A stretch of DNA of 64,000 nucleotides. It comes from Chryseobacterium lathyri (lineage in GTDB: Bacteria > Bacteroidota > Bacteroidia > Flavobacteriales > Weeksellaceae). Below the pieces are notes generated by a model. The model had not been told where the DNA came from, did no database searches, and was given only the letters and a program-made list of their open reading frames with translations. A program made the position numbers and the translations under genes. Positions within the stretch are counted from its first letter, which is position 1, and each line of letters starts with the position of its first letter. Shown piece after piece: positions 31,820 through 38,823 of the stretch. The stretch is from the NCBI RefSeq assembly GCF_030812195.1, contig NZ_JAUSSF010000001.1, positions 2,046,001 through 2,110,000 on the forward strand. Direction: 5' to 3'.

Positions 31820-34516
31820 CTATTTTTTTAGAAGAAGATTGCAGATTTTTTTCAGGCTGGAATTATCCTTCCAGCTATTCAGTTTTTCTTTTAAGTTTTT
31901 ATCAGGTTCTGACTGATTCAAAGCCAAAACCTCGTAGTATATATCCAATATTTTTTTAAGATTGGTAACTGGTGTTTCCATCTGAAGTAAAACATGGGTA
32001 AGAAGCTGTTCAAGCGCCAGATTATGATCTTTACTCACGTTAAGCATCTGGTGCTGTACAAGATCTGTGAATCTTTTTACAGGAGCCCATTCCAGTTTTT
32101 CATGAAGCCCGATCACCTGCCCCAAACGGGCACTATCCATTACTTTATGGGAAACATGTTCCAGCCAGATCTCAGCAGCGGTTCCACGGATCACTTTGTC
32201 TCCGTCCAGAAAAACAGTTCCCAGAAACAGGTATCCCATTGCATCCAGAGGTTTTTTCATCTGATGCAGTGCCTGTGCCGTACTCACAACAAGACCTCTT
32301 TCGTAGACTTCTGCAATCCCGGAATAAAACAGGCAGTTTTTAATGATCTTGGCAAAAATATTCCCTGGCGTATTCGGGAAGCTCCATATGAATGAAGGTG
32401 TTTCAGAAATATCTTTTTGTTCTGCAATAAAGTATTCTAAGAAAAGCTGATGGTCTCTTTTTTTGAGATGGTATTTCGGAACTGTGATATTAAGCTCAAC
32501 CGGATAATAGGAATTCTTTTTGCTGTCAATGGTTTTCCATTTATAATTACCGGTAAGGAATTCCTCAGGAATATCATCGTATCCAAAGTCTTTGAATTCT
32601 TCAAAAACGTCTTCCGGGGAACGCGTAATTCCTGCAGTCATCCACCATGACGGATGTTCAAATTTCCCTTTAGGAGCAGAGTTTTCGTTAAAGAAGAAAA
32701 GCAGAAGTTCTTTATATTCTCCTTTTAATTTTTCTTCAACCTGCTGTAATGCAACTGAGGTTTTTTCCAGTGAACATCTCTGCAATGCAAGCTGTACATC
32801 CAGATCATCGGGTTTTATATTTTTATTCTGACAGATCTCAAATCTTTCTACTAATGCTTCAGGATTTATCCAGCATGGTTCATGGGTTACCGTAGACAGC
32901 AGCGGAGTTCGGTCTTCTGATGTTATTTTATTAAAAATATGTACTGCGATATGTTTAAACGGCTCCATAGCCAAACCTCCGGCATAGATGTCTTTAAGCG
33001 GCTTCAGCTTTTTATGGTAAGAAGAATAAGCTTCTCTTGTGGCTTCGTCCTCAGTCGTTCTTTTATATATTTTCTCCAGATTTTTAAGCTGAAGTGGAAA
33101 TCTTTCTATTAATAAAAGTCCATAATTAATGATGAGATTACACAGCAATACATTAAAATGGTGTACTTCCCATTTAGCAATGGTTTTACATGCTTTTTGA
33201 AATACGGGTTCAAACAGTTTTATGGAATCTTCATCAGCTTCATCAGCAAAACGTAAAAGTCCTGCCAACGCCAGATCATAATAATAAGTTCCAGGATTTT
33301 CTATGGCTTGCGGAAGAAGAAACATAAGGTCTTCAAAGCTTTCCGGTTCTTGAACTTTACATTCTTCATTAATGAGTTCCAGCGTTTCTGTCTCAACGGC
33401 ATCCAGCTCCAGCTGCCTGCTCTCTATGTATTGAACCAGCCCCGGCCTTACATTAGCCAATATATTATCTGCATAATGAGATAAAGCTTCTTTTATTCCT
33501 TCTGAAACAGGGATATATTTAAGAATGATTTTTGCAGTTTTGGTTTGTATACTTTCATCTTTGTTTACAAATGCCGCACTTAAAGCCGTTGCCAGATTTT
33601 CTGTGTTAATTTTCTTTTTCTGAAATATTTTTTCAGTAACAGCCAAGCTGGCTGCGACAACTGTTTTAACTTCTGAACTTAACAGATTGGGTAGAAAATA
33701 TGAAAATTCACTGGTTCTGAATGCCGGATCCTGAACTATTTTTTTTAAATGGGCAAGTATGGTGTTGACCGCCTTTGACTGTACGGAAGCCAGCCCTGCC
33801 ATCAGTTCATCCTGAAGCATGATCAGTTCATCGTCAGAAGGTTTGAGGATATTGAATGTATCCATGAACCATCCTGTCACATTTTTATTAAAATTCCTGT
33901 TTGCAGCCAGAAGGCATTCTCTGAGGAATCTTTTTCTTTCAATTTTATTTTCGGCAACCAGTTTTTGAACCAATGGAAGCCATTCTCTTTTAAAAGGCAG
34001 TGATTTTGAAGGAAATTCACACAGATACCAGAAGTGGGTTTTCAGTGTTTCCGGATATTTTTCCAGATCATATGGATGAAGGCTTAAGTGATACCCAAGA
34101 AGTTCAGGTCTGGGCTGTACATAGCCTTTTTCTGTCCACCTTAAGATATCCTGGTAATTAAATGCTGTAAATTCTGCATCTATGGAATCATTGATAAAAT
34201 CGGAGAACCAGTGCGGACATCCCCACTCCAGTATTATTTCGGTCTGTTCTTTATTTCTGAAAAGGCTCCAGTAATTTTTCCCATAATGCTTCTGATCCAT
34301 ACAGACAAAAGATGCTATATCAATAATAGAATGCTGATCTGCAGAACCGGCAGTATGGTAAGAGTTTTTCGTCATTACAATCTTGCTGATCTCCCGGTCC
34401 AGCTTTTTTATGGTTGGGACCAGCGCTTTCTTTTCTTCTGTTGTAAGCTGTTTCAGAAATGGAATAATCTCATGTATTCTCTCCTCATTAAGGATCTCAT
34501 AAAGTCTTTCTTTCAT
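31820..34516 (-). CDS. Large DUF6493-like helical repeat protein
   Basis: 898 residues, no signal or membrane segment. The sequence is almost wholly alpha-helical, with HEAT-like repeats (for example LPNLLSSEVKTVVAASLAVTEKIF and AALSAAFVNKDESIQTKTAKIILKY, about 260-340). I assign it to DUF6493 from memory, because a protein of this size and pattern is found next to SWIM genes in Bacteroidota and actinobacteria. The DUF has no known activity; a scaffold role is plausible. First gene of a two-gene operon with the SWIM protein. Confidence 0.7.
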   Translation of the reverse strand: MKERLYEILNEERIHEIIPFLKQLTTEEKKALVPTIKKLDREISKIVMTKNSYHTAGSADQHSIIDIASFVCMDQKHYGKNYWSLFRNKEQTEIILEWGCPHWFSDFINDSIDAEFTAFNYQDILRWTEKGYVQPRPELLGYHLSLHPYDLEKYPETLKTHFWYLCEFPSKSLPFKREWLPLVQKLVAENKIERKRFLRECLLAANRNFNKNVTGWFMDTFNILKPSDDELIMLQDELMAGLASVQSKAVNTILAHLKKIVQDPAFRTSEFSYFLPNLLSSEVKTVVAASLAVTEKIFQKKKINTENLATALSAAFVNKDESIQTKTAKIILKYIPVSEGIKEALSHYADNILANVRPGLVQYIESRQLELDAVETETLELINEECKVQEPESFEDLMFLLPQAIENPGTYYYDLALAGLLRFADEADEDSIKLFEPVFQKACKTIAKWEVHHFNVLLCNLIINYGLLLIERFPLQLKNLEKIYKRTTEDEATREAYSSYHKKLKPLKDIYAGGLAMEPFKHIAVHIFNKITSEDRTPLLSTVTHEPCWINPEALVERFEICQNKNIKPDDLDVQLALQRCSLEKTSVALQQVEEKLKGEYKELLLFFFNENSAPKGKFEHPSWWMTAGITRSPEDVFEEFKDFGYDDIPEEFLTGNYKWKTIDSKKNSYYPVELNITVPKYHLKKRDHQLFLEYFIAEQKDISETPSFIWSFPNTPGNIFAKIIKNCLFYSGIAEVYERGLVVSTAQALHQMKKPLDAMGYLFLGTVFLDGDKVIRGTAAEIWLEHVSHKVMDSARLGQVIGLHEKLEWAPVKRFTDLVQHQMLNVSKDHNLALEQLLTHVLLQMETPVTNLKKILDIYYEVLALNQSEPDKNLKEKLNSWKDNSSLKKICNLLLKK

Positions 34517-34564
34517 TTGTTTTTAATTTGATAATAATTTTTTTTCAGGTTATTTTCGTTTTTA

Positions 34565-34716
34565 TCATTCGGTTAGCCGTCCGGCTACAGCATGATCATA
34601 TAGTTCATCATAAGGTCTTTTGGTACTGCGGCAAGCATAGAAATACTGTTATCCCCCAATCTTTAAGAATTTCTTTAGAATGATTGAGGTTTCTTTTTTC
34701 TTTTGGAGTTCACATT
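34565..34716 (-). pseudogene. Remnant of a small frameshifted gene
   Basis: On the minus strand one frame reads KEKRNLNHSKEILKDWGDNS, then ISMLAAVPKDL, and a neighbouring frame continues PYDELYDHAVAGRLTE before a stop at 34565-34567. The two pieces join sensibly if one base was lost or gained near 34605. There is no start codon for the first part. I do not recognise the family. Confidence 0.35.
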
Positions 34717-35013
34717 ATAAGAAAAGGGATAATTTTCCTGATTTTATAGTTTAAATAAATCGCCTTTAATTCATCTTCAATAAGCATAATTCCAATCTTA
34801 GGGACTAAAATAATAAAAAATGACTGATAGACATGAAACTATGCCTTTAAAGTGATTTTTTTAACAAAAAATTATGCTTTCAAGAACTATTTAAGCGGTT
34901 TTTCTGAATAAAAGTTAAAAATTTACCTTATACTTTCCAGGGCTTTTTATGCCCGCTGTATATAGTTGGTAATGGAAAATTAGTAGTATTTTGAATCCTA
35001 TTTACATAAAAAA
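34717..35013. other. Noncoding region
   Basis: About 300 AT-rich bases between the gene remnant and the terminator of the truncated cREC gene. I see no coding frame, repeat or convincing promoter. Confidence 0.3.
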
Positions 35014-35033
35014 ACTCCCTTAAAAAAGAGAGT
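35014..35033 (-). terminator. Terminator of the ATP-grasp/YkuK unit
   Basis: On the minus strand ACTC-t-CTT pairs with AAG-g-GAGT around a TTTT loop, followed by seven T. Confidence 0.6.
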
Positions 35034-35052
35034 AATAAGATTTTAATTTGAA

Positions 35053-35331
35053 TCAAAATTGAGTTTCAAATGCGTTTTTATATCCTGAATTAATCTGAAA
35101 ATATCCATTACAATTTTTTAAAAGGCTAAGAATATTCTCCTTTCCTACCGGGTTCATTGAATGACAGTAGAATTTCGGCAGATCTAAATAATGATCCATG
35201 CAATATTCTATCAGCCATTTGGCACATTCATAGCCCGTCTTTTCAGCATATTCATCAGAATCCGGTTTCAGATAATGTATATCTGCAAGATCGCGGTCAA
35301 AAGAGATCATCTCCGGAAGTCCTTTACACAT
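35053..35331 (-). CDS. Truncated cyclic-phosphate-processing receiver (cREC) domain protein
   Basis: 92 residues. MISFDRDLADIHYL, TGYECAKWLIEYCMDHYLDLPKFYCHSMNPVGKENILSLL match the second two thirds of the small cREC family, whose full members start with an LDDxR motif about 35 residues earlier. Here an in-frame TAG lies four codons before the ATG and the frame before it is not coding, so the N-terminal third is missing. The usual FDHDL is FDRDL. The protein is probably non-functional. It follows the ATP-grasp gene by 46 bases. Confidence 0.55.
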   Translation of the reverse strand: MCKGLPEMISFDRDLADIHYLKPDSDEYAEKTGYECAKWLIEYCMDHYLDLPKFYCHSMNPVGKENILSLLKNCNGYFQINSGYKNAFETQF

Positions 35332-35377
35332 TATCCTGAACTAGAAAATATATAGTTATTAGTTTTTTAAGTTCTTT

Positions 35378-36190
35378 TTATTTATTTTTTACCATCTTGG
35401 ATAACTCCAGTTTGGTGTCTTCAGGAAATCCGGAAAGACCGGGAATATCATTATATTCTAAAATTGTTTTTTCTCCATTTTCTGTTTCCAGAACGTCAAT
35501 AGCAATGATATCTGCTTTACTATTTTCCTGTAACAGTTTCACATTTTTTGTCCATTCTTTTTCAGGTTCAATGATTTGGTATTCCTGGGTAAGAGCATTA
35601 GCCTTCCAATATTTCCCTTTTCTTTTCATAGCCCAAACCTTATCATTGATGGCGAGATAACGGATATCATATTTATAATCGATGAATTTTTCAACGGTTA
35701 CATAATCCTGATGGATGAATAACAGATCTTTGAGTTCTTCCCACTGTTCTTCAGAGGTCACCAAACTTTTCCCGAATCCTCCATGATGATTTCCAACTTT
35801 CACTACGAAAGGAAAGGACATCTGCAAATTTTTCAATTGACTTGTTTGGGTTGCTACATCAAAATTGATAATCGGTAGTCCTAGTTTTTTAAGGGTATTC
35901 AGCATAGATAATCTGTCATATCCCCTTAATAAAGTTTCCGCTGAATTCACACATGGAATTTCTGAATATCTGATCAATTCTAAAATATTTCTATGCTTAG
36001 GCTCTGGATTTACAGCTCCCAGCCTCCAAAATATAACATCCGGCTTACAAACACCTTCTGCATCAACAACATAAAGAGAAGAATCTTTTACTATAAATTC
36101 TGCTGTCTGAATTTTCTTTTGAACTACATCAAATCCGGCAAAATAATCTTTCCAGTATTTTTCTCCATTGATGATTAAAATTGTTTTCAT
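35378..36190 (-). CDS. ATP-grasp family ligase (RimK-like)
   Basis: 270 residues. The ATP-grasp core is visible: SFPFVVKVGNHHGGFGKSLVTSEEQW (Lys and glycine-rich loop, about 130-155), VTVEKFIDYKYDIRYLAI (nucleotide clamp), and the Mg-binding end ADIIAIDVLETENGEKTILEYNDIPGLSGF. Such enzymes join a carboxylate to an amine via an acyl phosphate. Substrates unknown. Sits 16 bases downstream of the YkuK gene. ATP-grasp genes also accompany Ter modules, but this one is 11 kb from the Ter operon. Confidence 0.85.
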   Translation of the reverse strand: MKTILIINGEKYWKDYFAGFDVVQKKIQTAEFIVKDSSLYVVDAEGVCKPDVIFWRLGAVNPEPKHRNILELIRYSEIPCVNSAETLLRGYDRLSMLNTLKKLGLPIINFDVATQTSQLKNLQMSFPFVVKVGNHHGGFGKSLVTSEEQWEELKDLLFIHQDYVTVEKFIDYKYDIRYLAINDKVWAMKRKGKYWKANALTQEYQIIEPEKEWTKNVKLLQENSKADIIAIDVLETENGEKTILEYNDIPGLSGFPEDTKLELSKMVKNK

Positions 36191-36206
36191 TTTTTATAAT
36201 TAAAGA

Positions 36207-36692
36207 TTAAACCATCATATCAGCACAATTGGAACTTGCAAACGCGTGAGGCTTTGCTTTAAACACATATCCCATTCCCAGAATATAGCCCATAGCATCT
36301 TTCAATGCGGTATTTGACTTGAAATCCGGGTCGGTATTAATGTCTGCGTGTACCTCCATTTCCACACCATAAGCATCCAGAACGGCACAGATAGCATAAG
36401 CAATTTCTACGGATCTGTTGACCTCATTCAGCATTCTTTCTTTGATGCTGATCTTCTGTATTTGTCTTTCTTTTCTGATAAAGGTAAACGCTCCTTTTCC
36501 TTCACGTACAAATACTACTGCCGTAGCATAGCTGATCGCTTCGCCGTAAACATGGGAATCTGAGCCCACACATACTTTCAAGCGGTGACCGTTAGCCTGT
36601 TCGCGGATAATGGCTTCTTCTACCAGCTGTGTGATAGGCTTCCGGAAAAAATTTCCTTTCATATTCTGCCATACTTCTTGTTGCGTTTCCAT
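36207..36692 (-). CDS. YkuK family RNase H-like protein (DUF458)
   Basis: 161 residues from the ATG at 36692; an in-frame extension of 38 codons is rich in Ile/Tyr/Lys, lies in AT-rich repeat sequence and is rejected. LKVCVGSDSHVYGEAISYATAVVFVREGKGAFTFIRKERQ is the family core with the Asp of GSDSH in the position of an RNase H catalytic acid. VEMEVHADINTDPDFKSNTALKDAMGYILGMGYVFKAKPHAFASSNCADMMV is the other half. No activity is established. It is the first protein gene downstream of the tRNA array on the same strand, about 150 bases after tRNA-Phe. Confidence 0.85.
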   Translation of the reverse strand: METQQEVWQNMKGNFFRKPITQLVEEAIIREQANGHRLKVCVGSDSHVYGEAISYATAVVFVREGKGAFTFIRKERQIQKISIKERMLNEVNRSVEIAYAICAVLDAYGVEMEVHADINTDPDFKSNTALKDAMGYILGMGYVFKAKPHAFASSNCADMMV

Positions 36693-36724
36693 TTTTTTAC
36701 ATGTTTTAAATTTGTTTTGTTTAT

Positions 36725-36830
36725 ATATTAATTTGTGAATTGTGAAATGCCAATTCGCTTTGCTGATAATTGATAAGAGATAAATGATGCCATAGCACAA
36801 ATTCATTACTCATCATTGATCAATCATCAT
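36725..36830. repeat. Dispersed intergenic repeat
   Basis: Contains the words GTGAATTGTGAAATGCCAATTCGC and ATTACTCATCATTGATCAAT, similar to 5576-5775 and the spacers of the tRNA array. Confidence 0.45.
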
Positions 36831-36840
36831 TTATGGTTTG

Positions 36841-36913
36841 CGGAACAGACAGGAATTGAACCTGTACCTTTAGTTTTTCAGACTAACGTGCAGACCAGCT
36901 ACACCACTCTTCC
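36841..36913 (-). tRNA. tRNA-Phe(GAA), divergent
   Basis: Acceptor GGAAGAG/CTGTTCC has a G-G mismatch. Anticodon stem TTAGT/ACTAA, loop CTGAAAA gives GAA. T arm ACAGG-TTCAATT-CCTGT is intact. D stem is only 3 bp. No CCA encoded (discriminator G, then CA). Last tRNA of the array in transcription order. Confidence 0.7.
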
Positions 36914-36993
36914 GGATTTTATAAGAATTAGTAATAAAAATACATTCATTAGTTAATTAACTATTGACAATTCATATTATTTTTCATTTTTTG

Positions 36994-37067
36994 TATCTCT
37001 CCCCTGATTCGAACCGGGACTTTACGGGGTTTAAAGCCGTTTTCTCTGCCAGTTGGAATAGAGAGGC
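36994..37067 (-). tRNA. tRNA-like gene, anticodon UAA (Leu), degenerate
   Basis: Acceptor GCCTCTC/GAGAGAT has one mismatch and a G-U. D stem is 3 bp (TTC/GAA). Anticodon stem ACGGC/CCCGT has a C-C mismatch, loop TTTAAAC gives UAA. T stem CCCGG/CAGGG has a G-A mismatch, T loop TTCGAAT. The variable loop is 5 bases, whereas tRNA-Leu normally has a long arm. Function doubtful. Confidence 0.5.
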
Positions 37068-37073
37068 ATTTTG

Positions 37074-37147
37074 TACGGGAAAAGGGACTCGAACCCCCAA
37101 AACCTTGAGCCTAAATCAAGTGTGTCTACCATTTCCACCATTCCCGC
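37074..37147 (-). tRNA. tRNA-Leu(UAG)-like, long variable arm missing
   Basis: The 5' half is classic tRNA-Leu (GCGGGAATGGTGGAAATGGT, then AGACAC). Anticodon loop TTTAGGC gives UAG. Acceptor GCGGGAA/TTCCCGT has a G-U at the end pair. T arm GGGGG-TTCGAGT-CCCTT has two G-U pairs. The variable region is only GTTTT instead of the type II arm of Leu tRNAs. Confidence 0.65.
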
Positions 37148-37259
37148 GGGCTTTTATTAGTAATGAGTAAGTTGGTAATTATGAATTAAAAAATTAACTT
37201 ATTGATAATTCATGATCTCTCATGATTCCTCAATTACCTATTGCTTATTATTAAGGTCA

Positions 37260-37328
37260 GAGAAAGCCTGTCTTTAAAACTATGCCTGTTAGTGTTTGTA
37301 AGATCTTCTGCGCTGGACAAACTTTCTC
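37260..37328 (-). ncRNA. Structured array element R1
   Basis: A tRNA-sized element that is not a normal tRNA. GAGAAAGTTTGTC pairs with GACAGGCTTTCTC (13 bp with two G-U). The 5' side of the loop holds the conserved word AGCGCAGAAGATCTT shared with R2 and R3. No TTCGA T loop. Confidence 0.55.
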
Positions 37329-37423
37329 TTTCCTATTTCTGTGAATGGTCATTTATCAATTTTCTCAATCTGAACTTTCATGGTATTAATAATTCATAAC
37401 TGACTTCGGACCATTCACATCTG

Positions 37424-37495
37424 TACTCCATAAGGGAATCGAACCCTTGTCGTCCGGTAGAAAGCCGGATGCACTTGCCGCTATGCTAATAGAGC
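37424..37495 (-). tRNA. tRNA-Glu(UUC)
   Basis: Acceptor GCTCTAT/ATGGAGT (two G-U), D stem GCAT/GTGC, anticodon stem TCCGG/CCGGA with loop CTTTCTA (UUC), T arm AAGGG-TTCGATT-CCCTT. Discriminator A, CA follows in part. All stems form. Confidence 0.8.
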
Positions 37496-37502
37496 TTTTT
37501 AA

Positions 37503-37574
37503 ACCGACTGACCAGGAATCGAACCTGAACAACAAGAGTACTTTTCCTGCATGCTGCCGTTACATTATCAGCGG
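37503..37574 (-). tRNA. tRNA-like gene without U33, identity uncertain
   Basis: Acceptor CCGCTGA/TCAGTCGG pairs only with a bulged T. D stem ATGT/GCAT. Anticodon stem CAGGA/TCTTG encloses loop AAAGTAC, where position 33 is A instead of the universal U; the central triplet would be AGU. T arm TCAGG-TTCGATT-CCTGG is fine. Confidence 0.5.
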
Positions 37575-37580
37575 TTTTTG

Positions 37581-37664
37581 TGGAAGTAGCAGGATTCGAA
37601 CCTGCTCAGCAATGAAGCAACAGATTTACAGTCTGCCCCGGCTCTCCAACTCCGGTGTACTTCC
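37581..37664 (-). tRNA. tRNA-Tyr(GUA)
   Basis: Perfect acceptor GGAAGTA/TACTTCC, D stem CCGG/CCGG, anticodon loop CTGTAAA (GUA), type II variable arm TGCTTCATTGCTGA, T arm GCAGG-TTCGAAT-CCTGC. The best-formed tRNA of the array. Confidence 0.88.
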
Positions 37665-37716
37665 ATATAATGAGTAATCGGTAATTAGTAATCGGTAATT
37701 TTCTAATCCCTTTTGA

Positions 37717-37790
37717 AGAAAAACAAAAGCCTGTCTGTATTTTTTGTTTGATATAAGAACTTCTGCGCTCGACAAACTTTTACTTTTTCT
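37717..37790 (-). ncRNA. Structured array element R2
   Basis: AGAAAAA-gt-AAAAGTTTGTC pairs with GACAGGCTTTT-g-TTTTTCT. The 5' side of the loop reads GAGCGCAGAAGTTCTTA, the shared word. Homologous to R1 and R3. Confidence 0.55.
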
Positions 37791-37818
37791 CCGGAACTAA
37801 TCTCATTTTAGTTATTTG

Positions 37819-37900
37819 AGATGGTTATGGGATTCAAACCCACTCAGCTTATGCAACGGTTTTGCAGACCGTCCCGACTCTTCCACTTCGGCGAACCATC
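37819..37900 (-). tRNA. tRNA-Cys(GCA) with long variable arm
   Basis: Perfect acceptor GATGGTT/AACCATC, D stem CCGA/TCGG, anticodon stem ACGGT/ACCGT with loop CTGCAAA (GCA), T arm GTGGG-TTTGAAT-CCCAT. The variable region is TGCATAAGCTGA, resembling the type II arm of the neighbouring tRNA-Tyr, although bacterial tRNA-Cys is type I. Confidence 0.75.
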
Positions 37901-37981
37901 AGATTTTTATAAATGATATGAATGATAGATCATTTTTACCGGTAATTTCTACCACTTCTCATCTCTAGCATCTCACAAAAA

Positions 37982-38050
37982 AAGAAAAAGGCTGTCGGTA
38001 TTTTCCATATTTGGCGTAAAGATCTTCTGCTCTTGACACACCTTTCTTCT
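37982..38050 (-). ncRNA. Structured array element R3
   Basis: AAAGG..TGTC pairs with GACA..CCTTT with an internal loop. The 5' side of the loop reads AAGAGCAGAAGATCTT. Weaker stem than R1 and R2. Confidence 0.5.
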
Positions 38051-38084
38051 TCTCTTTTTGAAACAATTAACATTTAGTTTTCTG

Positions 38085-38156
38085 CGATTTTGGAAAGGCT
38101 CGAACTTTCAACTTTCGGCTTAACAGACCGGTGCTCTACCATTGAGCTACAAAATC
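38085..38156 (-). tRNA. tRNA-Asn(GUU)
   Basis: Perfect acceptor GATTTTG/CAAAATC, D arm GCTC/GAGC, anticodon loop CTGTTAA (GUU) on stem CCGGT/GCCGA with a C-A mismatch at 27-43, T arm GAAAG-TTCGAGC-CTTTC. Confidence 0.8.
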
Positions 38157-38159
38157 TCT

Positions 38160-38238
38160 TTTTGAATTGTCAATTCGTTTTACTATAATTTTTTTCACCT
38201 GCGAAGCAGAATTCACTTTTCACCATTCACTTTTTTAG
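38160..38238. repeat. Dispersed intergenic repeat in the array
   Basis: GAATTGTCAATTCG, CACCTGCGAAGCAGAATTCAC and ACCATTCACTTTTTTA match the words at 5720-5776. Confidence 0.55.
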
Positions 38239-38310
38239 TCTGGAAAGCAAGATTCGAACTTGCGACCTCCCGTGTCCAAGACGGGTAAACAACCACCGTT
38301 ATCTTTCCAG
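38239..38310 (-). tRNA. tRNA-Pro(UGG)
   Basis: Perfect acceptor CTGGAAA/TTTCCAG, anticodon stem CCCGT/ACGGG with loop CTTGGAC (UGG), T arm GCAAG-TTCGAAT-CTTGC. The D arm is weak (TAA/TTA). Confidence 0.8.
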
Positions 38311-38377
38311 TTTTTCAGGTTCAGTTTCCATTTTCCTTCCGGGAGACAGCCGAAATTAAAATTTTCCATGAACCTTG

Positions 38378-38449
38378 CGGTCTATGCGGGAATCGAACCC
38401 GCAGTACCCAAGAGACAGTCGGGCAGGTTAGCCTTTACCTCAATAGACC
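38378..38449 (-). tRNA. tRNA-Asp(GUC)
   Basis: Perfect acceptor GGTCTAT/ATAGACC, D stem AGG/CCT, anticodon stem CCCGA/TTGGG with loop CTGTCTC (GUC; position 37 is T, normally a purine), T arm GCGGG-TTCGATT-CCCGC. Confidence 0.78.
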
Positions 38450-38454
38450 TTTTG

Positions 38455-38528
38455 TGACCTCGACAGGATTTGAACCTGTAACCTCCGGTTTAGAAAACCG
38501 ATACTCTATCCAATTGAGTTACGAAACC
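38455..38528 (-). tRNA. tRNA-Arg(UCU)
   Basis: Acceptor GGTTTCG/CGAGGTC has three G-U pairs. D arm ACTC/GAGT, anticodon stem TCGGT/ACCGG with loop TTTCTAA (UCU), T arm ACAGG-TTCAAAT-CCTGT. Confidence 0.8.
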
Positions 38529-38533
38529 GTTTG

Positions 38534-38607
38534 TAATCCCAGAAAGACTTGAACTTTCAACCCCCGGTTTAAAAGACCGGTGCTCTGACCAATTGAGCTA
38601 TGAGATT
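38534..38607 (-). tRNA. tRNA-Lys(UUU)
   Basis: Acceptor AATCTCA/TGGGATT (one G-U), D arm GCTC/GAGC, anticodon stem CCGGT/ACCGG with loop CTTTTAA (UUU), T arm GAAAG-TTCAAGT-CTTTC. Confidence 0.82.
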
Positions 38608-38619
38608 GTTTTTTAATGT

Positions 38620-38692
38620 GAGTGGCCAACTGTCAATTCGCTTTGTTTATCAATTTTTAAATTCACAATTCACCATTGACCATTCATATTTA
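38620..38692. repeat. Dispersed intergenic repeat in the array
   Basis: Spacer between tRNA-His and tRNA-Lys; GTCAATTCGCTTTG, ATTCACAATTCACCATTGACC and ATTCATAT match the other copies of this family. Confidence 0.5.
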
Positions 38693-38696
38693 TTTG

Positions 38697-38769
38697 GGGT
38701 ATCTTCGGGAATCGAACCCTGTTCTCCGGCTCCACAGACCGGCGCTTTACCAAATAAGCTAAAGAAACC
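38697..38769 (-). tRNA. tRNA-His(GUG), divergent
   Basis: Acceptor GGTTTCT/AGATACC has a T-T mismatch, and the T stem keeps only 3 of 5 pairs (CAGGG/CCCGA). D arm GCTT/AAGC, anticodon stem CCGGT/GCCGG with loop CTGTGGA (GUG). First tRNA of the array, 9 bases downstream of a terminator. Confidence 0.68.
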
Positions 38770-38770
38770 A

Positions 38771-38800
38771 TAAAAAAAGCACCTCTTTTCGGGAGGTGCT
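38771..38800 (-). terminator. Terminator of peptide gene A, immediately before the tRNA array
   Basis: AGCACCTC (38778-38785) and GAGGTGCT (38793-38800) form an 8-bp stem; on the minus strand it is followed by seven T ending next to tRNA-His. Confidence 0.8.
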
Positions 38801-38823
38801 GTATATTCTGACGTAAGAGATCA

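Noticed and set aside
36693..36806. 38-codon N-terminal extension of the YkuK protein
   Set aside because: The sequence is AT-rich repeat material and the YkuK family core starts shortly after METQQEVW.
36964..37677. Possible short proteins over the tRNA region on the plus strand
   Set aside because: They are antisense to clear tRNA T-loops and anticodon stems and have no promoters.
36841..38769. CRISPR-like array because of repeated modules
   Set aside because: Module lengths and spacings are irregular and each module folds as a tRNA or hairpin; no cas genes nearby.
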